DNA from: Toxoplasma gondii ME49 | Taxonomy: Eukaryota > Apicomplexa > Conoidasida > Eucoccidiorida > Sarcocystidae | Direction: 5' to 3' | DNA: 64,000 nt | Assembly: GCF_000006565.2 (NCBI RefSeq) | Contig: NC_031470.1 | Span: forward strand, 436,954-500,953 | Part shown: positions 55,557 through 64,000 of the stretch, in pieces | How positions within the stretch are numbered: position 1 is the first letter of the stretch | How the letters are laid out: every line of letters begins with the position of its first letter | The notes under the pieces: generated by a model | Database searches by the model: none | What the model was told of the DNA's origin: nothing | The model's input: only the letters and a program-made list of their open reading frames with translations | Made by a program: the position numbers and the translations under genes

Positions 55557-56614
55557 CCGCCGACAAAAGAAGAGTCGGAGGTGTGGAAATCGTTTTTTCT
55601 TACTGGATATCGTACGAAATCCGCGGGTTGCCGCCTGTGCTTAACTCTTAAGTATCCTTGGTTCTGTTAACTTCCTTTGTACATGCGTCGTGAAGGAGTC
55701 CTGTGCAGCAGGTAAAAACTATCTTATACATTGGTTTATCGTCTGTACAGCTGTTATGTCAGTATTTACCGACTTCTGTAAACTTGGCAGACCGGCACAT
55801 GTGAGTGAAGGCACCGTGGGATGGCAGTCAAGTCGACCAGGCCAGTGCGGCTGGAGGTGCTAAACCCGCGATACTCGCCGAGAGTCTTTCTGATTTAGAA
55901 TGCAAAAAACACATCTCAGCGTTAACAGCGTCGAGAATGGTATGAGGGACCAAATAAATCCAAACACACTCGTTTGGTTGTGCAATCAGTACGCTTTTAT
56001 TTCTGACTCCGATTTTCTCGACCTCGCCGCTCCCGTTCTGACGGTCGCTTGAGTCAGCAGACTTTTTCCACTTTTCGACCTCTGCCACTTCTCGCACAGA
56101 CGACGGCGCAACGGCGTAGTGGTTATTTGCGTACTCTTGTTAGCGAGTAATTGATAGTCTTGCGAAAGTAAGTAGAAGTGCGTGAAAAAGGAACAGATAG
56201 CACTTGCACGGGTATGAGAGGGGCGTGCTACCGCCGAACTACGACGCCCATAGCAATCTACACCTGTCGAAAGCGCACGCTGAGGAGCAATACGAGTTCG
56301 GCAATCAGAACTTCCTTTTTCATTGCAGAAACACGGACGCTTCATATATTTGCGCGCACGTAGCGCCTTGCTTCCTAATGTGTTTCTTCTTTGGAGGAGG
56401 TGCGTTTTGTTTCGTGGCTCTGGCGTGATGCGGCAGAAGTACACTTCGTGTCGCGTTTCGGGTTGTGCTGGAAGCATGCTGGCGAGTGCTTGTGAGCTGC
56501 AAAAGCCTTGAGCGAAACTTGGGCAGCACCACTAAGTAGTCAACATTGCTCGGCCGGAATAGACACACGAAAAAGGATGCGATCGCAACATGAAACACCA
56601 GGGTTTTGGGGCAC
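55557..56614. other. Convergent intergenic region (C1D-like / four-helix membrane protein)
   Basis: About 1.06 kb between stop codons, the expected place of two 3' UTRs. Small frames on both strands have no recognisable features. Confidence 0.55.
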
Positions 56615-57998
56615 TCACTGTTCATTCCTGGGCGCCAAGGAGGGGGTAGCGCGTACGACAGCAAAAGAAGGAACGCCAATCACACAAGGTTGCACACTAG
56701 TGGACCCCGCTTCATTGTCATCGGAAGGATCGGCTGAATCTTCCCACTGAGGAGAACCTCCCCGTCCTGGAGCAAACGGACAGGTGGTCGAGACTTCGCT
56801 GGCTGCGCTGCCAGTTCCCCACTGGCCGACAGATCCTATTTTCATTGCCCCTCCGAATGAGGTGTCTTCCCGCCCGAGCATCTCTACCGCAATCTCGTTG
56901 AGGACAGCTTTCTGCGAACCGATAACTTCACCAGCGGGCGATTCGCTCAACTGGATGCGGTCGTGAATGGATTGTGTTCTGCCTGTGCAGCCGCGGGAGA
57001 AGGACACATCCTTATTGCTAGAGGAAAGAGACAGGGCTACCAGAAACCACGCGAACGCCAGCCCAACGAGTACGCACTGAAATGCCGCCAGCGAGATCGT
57101 CCTTGCAAGGTGGGCGGGCCTGAAATGAGAAACTGTGTAGCCAGTTGCGAGGTCAAACAGGACCACCGCGACCACGAAAAGGGATGCCAGGAAGACCGTG
57201 TACGCGTGAAAGAACCGGGAACAACGATTCAAACACGCAGAAAAACAACCTGCGAGACTCCTGGATTCGTGCATTGGAGAGGGAATTACGCCGGCGAGTT
57301 GAACGGTTGAGAGGTCGTAGTCGAGACGCCGCTTAACAAGGAATACGTGACAAACCAAAGAACATGCGGAAACCACGAAAAGCATATCCAAGTAGTACGG
57401 CAGGAAACCATGGCGGTAGCCCTGGATTTGTCTCGCAGCGAAAAATACAGCGCCCCCCAGACCAAGGAACATCACGAGAGCGTAGAAGCCGAGAGTCGCC
57501 ATTTCAGCTGGGGTAAGAATTCGTATTCTGCTGAGTTTGCGCTGACCTGCTGATGTTTCAAGAACCTCATCTTGGCACACCGATGATGGGACCCTGCAAA
57601 CGTACACACACAAAAGGAAAACAAGGAATCTTCATGAAGGCACCCATTTGAATTGGATGGAGATAGGCAGCTACCTCTAGACTGCACCCAAGTAAAGACG
57701 CTTCATATGAAGTAGAACCCAGAAACCGTGGTCCAACAGTATCTACTCGAGATCGCATCCACTCACGAACGTTCAAAGAAACCGGGACCGCGACTAGACG
57801 CGTCGAAATGCAAACGGCTTCAGTCCTGGCGGGAAAAAGAGTGGCAGGCGAGCTGGAAATACGTCGTGTCTACTGCCATAACTAACTGCATAAAGGAAAC
57901 ATTGAAACACTGCAGAAGAACTAGTCTACAAATGAACACAACATGGAAGGGAAAAACACTTACCGGCCACGTATGAGTCCCCACGCGAGGGAACACAT
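56615..57998 (-). CDS. Four-transmembrane-helix protein of unknown function
   Basis: The main exon, 57593 to 56615, encodes four hydrophobic helices. They begin at MATLGFYALVMFLGLGGAVFF, YYLDMLFVVSACSLVCHVFLV, YTVFLASLFVVAVVLFDLA and FQCVLVGLAFAWFLVALSL. A Ser-rich cytosolic-type tail of about 130 residues follows. Upstream there is no ATG in frame for some distance before the first helix. A TTTGCAG acceptor at 57594-57600 could instead join a 35-base first exon at 57998-57964 (ATGTGTTCC... ending in a perfect GTAAGT donor), giving 337 residues. Otherwise translation may start at the methionine of the first helix. The topology recalls tetraspan proteins, but no tetraspanin CCG motif or claudin signature is seen. 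Divergent from the MBOAT gene. Confidence 0.6.
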
Positions 57999-60666
57999 AA
58001 GTGGCACTACCGAGGGCACAGAACATCAAATGCATCGAACCAGTAGACACAGGACAATACCTTTCGTGTGCAGGCACGTTTGGCTTACATTGTTGTTGCT
58101 TGTTGAAGTGGATATTTTCTTGGACAAAGGGGAACAAAGAAACGCCCGTTGCAGAGAAAGGATGTTCTGATGAATCGAGTGGCTAGCTCGATGATGCTCT
58201 CCTGTACTTGAGATGCTCGTTTCAACCCAGGCGTACCGCATAGCAAATGGAAAGGCATACACCGATTGACCAACGATTTCCACGTAAGCAATATCCCAAA
58301 TGATTCACGGTTGGACTCTGATGCTTTTCGCTGAAGTGAAAGGAAACGATGCAGTCAGGCTCTAAGATGAATGCTACTGGCTGGGTAGGCGCGAACTAAT
58401 GCGCGTTGTGTCCCTCCCTCACTGATCTAATACATCCTTTCTTAACGAAGTTGTTCGTAACATAATGTTCAACGCTATCCAAGCGAAGCATTCAAAGAAG
58501 AGATCCTCGGTCTCATTAAACCAGGTAAAGGCAGCGTCGGTAGCACGGGACCGTTTGTAAGAGCTTTGGCCATTCTGTTCAGGCTAATGACATCACCTAC
58601 TGTCACGTAGGAACTCCTGTTGTACACTACATCAACTGGACGTTCCTTATCAATGCAATTTCTGCTCTGTGAAGGAAGTGGGGTGGCCGTGTGATTCTTC
58701 GAGAAAGACACAGATCTTCAAACACGAAAGGAACAAGGAACGATCGGATCCCCAGTGCACTTTGTTCCACTACCAGAACGGCTACGCACAGGTTTGCAGT
58801 TCTCATATACTGTTGAACAGGAACAAGTCGTGTTTAACCGTTTCCGCCCTTCCTGAACTTTTAGGAATACCCCGTTTCTGGGATGCATTATATTCGGCTG
58901 CCAGAGAGCCTACATTGTATCGGTTAAGAAGCCTCCACTGAAATTATAAATCCCTTTTGCTTCTTTTCTGCTTTCCAGAAGCATTTTAGGACTCGCGAGA
59001 AGACGTACTCAGGTGACCGCGGAGGTCGGGGTTGGTGGCACAGCTATCCAGTTGTAAATTTCTCGGGTGCCGATTAGACAGAGAAGCACCCTGAGGTTGC
59101 AAGTTCTTGGTATTTCTGTTAAGAATCATTGTTCCTTTCTCCATTTCCAGACACACATACTGTCTGCCCGTAGTACCGTAGCTACGATTTTCGCTGCAGA
59201 AGTATCAAACGACAAGAAATTAGTTAGGCAGAGAAACGGCAGCATGTGAGTGACAACTCAATTGCTGACGAATCTGTGTCGCTTTTGCCGAGACAGAAGA
59301 CGGAAGCGCAGGGCATGCATTTATAGGAATTGAGGCTACGACGTAAAAGCCGAAAGGTCTTTCCTTTTAGGCCAGGATTTAAATTGTCTTCCCCGTAACA
59401 GAGTAAAGCTAGCTTTCGAGGAATCCGAGGATCGCTCAACGAAGTGTACTGGCTAAAAGTCCACCGGTGCTGGATATGCGGGAATAAGAATTCAGCGGAA
59501 CTTGTGACAGAATCATTGATCACGCCAAACTGTGTGAATCCGCTTCCGTTTTTCTATTACGAAACAAGAGCCGGCTGGAGGAAACTTCACTCTCGCGCTT
59601 CCGCGCACATGAGAATCCGCCGACAAGCGATTCCGTCTGCCGCGACAACGCGTTCCACACCTGCTGTTTATCCTTACAAAAGAGTGACTAGAATCCCCCT
59701 GACCGTGCCCACCTTACTCCGGGCGGGAGTTCAGAAAAGCCACAACTGTGTAGAAAAGCGGAACTGCTGCAGAGACAAGACGAAAAACTGGCCGTTGCAA
59801 CTGAGAGGTCCGTGTGTGTTGGCAGTTCTGCTCGCCGTCTGTATTTTCAGGTAAATCCAGGGGAATCATTGCTAATCCACGCGTTGAGGTTGGTTAAACA
59901 AAACCGAATATAATAGCTGCGAACGTGATGGACCATACATCTGTAAGATACCACTTCCCCCCCTGTTTCTTCTGCATGCACAGGGAAATCACCCACGACT
60001 TCCCGGCCTTAAGACGACCGAATTTTTACCTTTTCCCTAGCATCTCAACGACACCACCTTGAGCTTATTTGCAAGCACACTGACTCCGCTACACGACGTC
60101 ATTCTTCGCGCTGAAGAACAAGGTGCGGAGAACACTCCGCCGGCGATCTTCATGAGTTTCGCCTTGGCTTTACATGCGCCACCCTCCCCGTGGCTTGTCG
60201 ACACTGCAACAGCGCGAGCTCCGGGCGAGGTGACCCTCGAGTCTGGTTAAAAGAAACGCAATCCTTTCCACGTTTAGTTTTTCTTTCGTTCTGTGTTTCA
60301 TTGTTTTCGGGAAAAGGGGATTTTTTCACGGGGGAAAGAGACCCACTCCGCCGACGTGCTGGAGCCGCGGCGGGCCTGGCGTCGTCCTCACCTTTCGAAT
60401 TGGTTCTTCTCTGGTTCACAGTAAAAGAGAGCACGGGAAAAGGGCTGTGGACTCAGCGTGGAGGCAGCTTTCCTCGAAGAAAACGACTACTTCTGTCGTT
60501 TTCACGAAGCCACCAAGAACAGGTAGCATGAACTCGAGGGGTCGCATCGGTCGCGCAAGCACAGAGCGACAGAGTCGTCTCGGGGGGGAAGTGTGCATTC
60601 AAGAGAGTCCTTTCTCTCCCTTCCCTTGAATGCCACTGGGCCAACAAAGAGTTTGTGAGAAGAAAT
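57999..60666. promoter_or_regulatory. Divergent intergenic region (four-helix protein / MBOAT)
   Basis: About 2.7 kb. It contains GCATGC at 59313-59318 and TGCATGCA at 59973-59980. A 136-codon plus-strand frame (59444-59854) ends in a hydrophobic stretch and a TTTTCAG-GTAAAT sequence, but has no family resemblance. No RNA gene seen. Confidence 0.45.
59973..59980. promoter_or_regulatory. TGCATGCA palindrome upstream of MBOAT gene
   Basis: Perfect palindrome 687 bases upstream of the MBOAT start codon. Candidate AP2-factor site (inference). Confidence 0.3.
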
Positions 60667-63225
60667 ATGGCGCGGAAAGTGGTAGTGGAGACGTCAGCCC
60701 CCCCCGGGTGTGACGCCATGCCGAGAGTGGACGCGCGAAGCGAGAAGGCTTTGCTGGCGCCGGCGTGTACTTACACCTGGAGAAACTGTTTCTCTCGAAC
60801 GCTCCGGCTAACCTTTCCGTGTTTAAATGCTCCCTCTTCCATGAAGGCCCCGACTGCTGAGAAGACCTGTTTTTCTTCCAGTGGAGCTCCGCGAGCTTCT
60901 TCCCTCCGTTGCGGACGGTGCACGAATTGTCGCATCTTTTCGTGGAGTCACCTGGAAGCGACGCTGTGGCTTTTCGGCCACGTCGTTAGCATCGGCACTT
61001 TATACTACTGGTGCGTGGTCCCGTTTTTCGAGGAGAAGCAGCTGTACGTTTACGGCCAGTCTCTGGTTTTTCCTGGAACCAGAGAGGATCTGTTCAGTGC
61101 GCGGCTAGCGGAACCTTTCTTCGCTCTGCTGCATCCGCTGCATCTTCTTCTTCGGGAGCTCTACTCGCTCCTCACCGTGCCCTTTCAATGCATCGCCGCC
61201 GTCCTTCCCTTCAGCCTCTTTGTGTACCCGCCGGAGGCGCCTTTGAAGCTCCGCCCGGTGTTCGACTCGAGTGTACGTACATCAGAGTCGGGCCGCGCCC
61301 CGTACCTGCTGGACAATAGCGACGTTCAGTTTCGAGAGTTGCGCAACGCATTTCCATCCCTCGTTGCACTGATGTGTGTCCACGGCCTTATCTCTTTCTT
61401 ACTGAGGAAGTTCGCGTTCCGCTATTTCTGTAGAAGTTTCTTAAAGCTGCGCCGGGGGGAGCGCCCTGGTTTCTTCTTCCGGGTGTGCACGGGCTCCGTC
61501 GCTTCCTCGAGGAACTCCGGTTCGTGTGACCCATGGTCCTTGTCCTGCGCCACCGGCTTAGAAGACCTTTTGCATCCCAAGTCTTCGTCCGTTGCGAGGA
61601 AGGCATGGATCGCGACTCAGCATGTCCACGTGGTCTTCGAGTTATCTTTGGGTCTGTGTCTCGCTACCTATCTCCACTCTGTTCACGTCATTATTCTGAT
61701 TCTCTACGCTCTCTTGAACTACACTTTCACGCTGCTGCTACCTGCGCATGAAGCCGCTTCCAGTCTATCCACGCGAGGCTCCTCGCCCTCAAATGGAGCT
61801 CAAGATACCGTGTCAGGTTCAACCGGAAAGACTGGGCTACGAAGAAGAATCGACGCGTATCGATGTCCACTGGTGATCGCGCTCACAGTGACTCTGCACC
61901 TCGGCATGCTCGTGGTGCACGGCCTCACGCCGCACTTTTCTCTGGTGTACATACACCCAGGGCTCCTGCCGGTCGAGACCTTCTGCTTCGCGTTCTTGCG
62001 CCCGCGCTATTCGCTGCACGATTGCATGCGGATGATTGCCTTGAAGATGCTCGCGTTCAACCTGGACAAAGTTTGGGCGTTTCAGCTACGGAAGAAGAGC
62101 TGCGAGACGCTCTCGGAGCTGGGCGCGTCCCCAGACTCTGAAGGGGCTGTGCATGCAGAGAGGCGACCCACCAACACCGCAGTCGAAGAGGAGATGGCAA
62201 CTGTTTCTTCTCCTTCCACACGCGCCAAGGACAAAGCGGCGTCGCATTCTTCAGTCTGCGCGGGCGACGGCCACGAAACGCGGAACTCTCGAATGATCTG
62301 TTCTCAGGTTGAAAGAGAGGTTCTCCATCCGAAGCTTTGTCCAAACCCGTTCGAAGACGAGCGCTTCTTCCCGCGGGACAGTCTCAGTGTGCCCACCAGT
62401 ACGTACGCCTCAGTGTTGCGGTACCTCGCGTACACGTTCTACGCCCCGACGTATCTCGCAGGTCCGCACTTTGCGTACAATTCATGGAATCGCCAGACAG
62501 CCTTTCCTTGGTGGGTTCTTCTCGGGCATAACGAACACATTGCTCCGTCCACCGCTTCCCGTGAGAGGGAGCCCACGGCGGTGCCTCTGAGGACTCGAAA
62601 CGCCCGAGGGATGGAGGAGACCGAAGAGTGCCGGGCCGGAGAAAGTCCGCGAGCCGCCTGCGAGCAGGAGGACCTAGCCGAACTCACGCAAGTCCCATCT
62701 GGAGGCGCTGCTCTCCTTAGAGAGTGTGCCGCGCGGGCGCTGGGCCTGCCTCGCTCCGACTTGTTCTGTCGATCTCCGACTTTTGCCTTTACGCGACCTG
62801 TTGGAGACGCCGGCAGAGAAGCCAGCAGCGGCGACGAGACCGACCTGGAGCTCCGGCACCGCTCACGCCGTCTGCGCGCCTCTCTCGTTTCTTCGAAGGA
62901 AGGAGGAGAGGAGAGCCACAAAGAAGATGCACGAGACGAACTGAGTGTGCCGGTGTCGGGTGTAGCTGCCAGACGAGGGCGTTCGCATGCAGGGCGTGGA
63001 GAAACGCACGACCCAGGGGATTCTACACCCTTTGGGCTACACGCATCACCCTTCTTGCTGGACATGCCTTGCGCGGTCTATCTGAAACTTTTTCTCAGAC
63101 ACGTTTTCCCGTACTTCCTCGGCTGGCTCCTCGTTCTTCTCGTACTCGAGGTTCACATGCGGTACCTGCCTGTCAACGCCCTCGTGACTCAGCTCAGAAA
63201 TATTCCACTTTGGAACACCATGCAG
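60667..63225 (+). CDS. Gup1/HHAT-type MBOAT acyltransferase, first exon (853 codons; gene continues)
   Basis: Multi-pass membrane O-acyltransferase. The first exon runs from ATG 60667 (an upstream GTG in frame is not needed) to a GT donor after ...IPLWNTMQ. Hydrophobic segments begin near residue 100 (LWLFGHVVSIGTLYYWCVVPFF). Diagnostic blocks are the Gup1/HHAT segment RYSLHDCMRMIALKMLAFNLD (about residue 447) and VLRYLAYTFYAPTYLAGPHF (about 580-602), which matches the family's N-Y-L-A-Y-x-x-Y-x-P-x-Y-x-x-G-P. Then comes MPCAVYLKLFLRHVFPYFLGWLLVLLVLEV. Two hydrophilic, Ser/Glu-rich inserts (about 365-395 and 475-555) and a longer one (about 620-795) separate these blocks and are unusual for the family. 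The catalytic Asn/His blocks, which lie later in MBOATs, are absent here and must be in downstream exons. Family roles are Hedgehog palmitoylation (HHAT) and GPI-anchor lipid remodelling (Gup1). Hedgehog is absent from this group, so a Gup1-like lipid role is more plausible (inference). Confidence 0.82.
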
Positions 63226-64000
63226 GTGAGCTGGCGAGACAGCAAGATGAAGCGCTTCTTTCCTGCTTCGCTTTCGCGCTTGGCAAGGACCGAGCTCGAA
63301 AACTGCTGTCGCCATTGTAAAGGTGGACTCGCTGGTCCTCGTCCGGTGCGTTTAGTCCCGTGTAAACGACTGCTGTTTTTGACATCTATTGGTAGGAACC
63401 TGCTTGTTGGGCAGTGGGGAGGGGGATGAAATCTATCGATCTCCGGTCTCTCAGGACCGTGAAAATCTCAGGACGCTTCACTCCTTCCACCCTCACCCTC
63501 ACATTCCTTTGCCCCTTTCTCTTCTTGCTCTCCTTCTTCGTCATCCTCGTCTTCTGCATGATCCTGCACTTGTCTGAAGAGTGGATGTGCTCCTTTTTTT
63601 CAAAGTGTCTGTGGCGTCATCGAACAGCTAGGACAAGCAACCGTAGGAGGTGTGCGGCTGTCGTCAGCTCGTGTCGTGAGATCCGGCGTTCATGTTTACT
63701 TGCTAGCTGTAGTCATTAATAGTGCGGCTTTACTATATAAGAAATTAGTCCATATGATGTCTCTATTCACGGGATTCAACTTCTACTTTATGGACATAGA
63801 TATGTTCTGCGTGCTGTGTTTTTCTAGTAAAAGTGGAAGCTGCAGTCATCAACAATGTTGGCTCACCAGAGGCACAGAACGTTTCCGGTAGTGAAGTATC
63901 TCACATGAGGTAATGTCACCCTAAACCCATCCTCGTTCAAAGGTTGTTTTTTTATTTTCACAAGATAAACGTGTATTGGATGGCTGTCTGTTGGCGACTC
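63226..64000 (+). other. Start of intron after MBOAT exon 1; next exon not identified
   Basis: Begins GTGAGC. No sequence in the remaining 775 bases encodes the expected next MBOAT block (a W-L-K-x-x-x-x-W-R-F-F-R type motif). A frame after a possible acceptor at 63471 is hydrophobic but does not match. The gene probably continues past the window. Confidence 0.5.

Noticed and set aside
60655..60666. GTG at 60655 as start of the MBOAT protein
   Set aside because: An ATG follows four codons later in better context, and nuclear genes of this group start at ATG.
63471..63719. Hydrophobic frame as the second MBOAT exon
   Set aside because: It has an acceptor-like CAG and the right phase, but ends in a stop and lacks the conserved W-x-x-W-R-F-F-R and catalytic His blocks expected next.

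Overview
The window is nuclear DNA from a coccidian apicomplexan, most likely Toxoplasma gondii or a close relative (Hammondia, Neospora). The basis is intron-rich genes with GT-AG junctions, short AT microsatellites inside introns, long Ser/Arg/Glu-rich inserts in nuclear proteins, frequent TGCATGC palindromes, TGAGACG elements upstream of a secreted-protein gene, and the gene content. I cannot separate the genera from sequence alone.

Layout: bases 1-11333 hold no gene that I can recognise. Nine genes follow, mostly on alternating strands: (1) 11334-12929 minus, a Dpy-30-motif protein; (2) 14439-21066 plus, organellar ribosomal protein uL1 in six exons; (3) 22689-28094 minus, an 1801-residue nuclear-type protein whose C-terminus carries the CtIP/Sae2 DNA-end-resection signature; (4) 31671-40938 plus, importin subunit alpha in eleven exons (545 aa); (5) 44784-47945 minus, a 1053-residue secreted protein whose eight mature cysteines all lie in one C-terminal block; (6) 50966-51685 minus, a POLE3/Dpb4-type histone-fold protein; (7) 53155-55556 plus, a C1D/Lrp1 nuclear-exosome cofactor in four exons; (8) 56615 to about 57998 minus, a four-helix membrane protein of unknown role; (9) 60667 to beyond the right edge, plus, a Gup1/HHAT-type MBOAT acyltransferase, of which only the first large exon could be placed.

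Most of the genes are housekeeping: nuclear import, DNA replication and repair, RNA decay or snoRNA processing, organellar translation and membrane acylation. I see no operon or cluster logic. Four neighbouring pairs are divergent (1/2, 3/4, 6/7, 8/9), and each of the four intergenic stretches contains at least one TGCATGC-type palindrome. The least expected finding is gene 3. It looks like an apicomplexan CtIP/Sae2 homologue in which the usually compact C-terminal domain is split by about 316 residues. The least characterised is gene 5, a probable secretory-pathway protein with a novel-looking eight-cysteine domain. I found no tRNA, rRNA, CRISPR, phage or transposase gene. Exon boundaries were inferred by eye from splice consensus, reading phase and family conservation; there is no transcript evidence.
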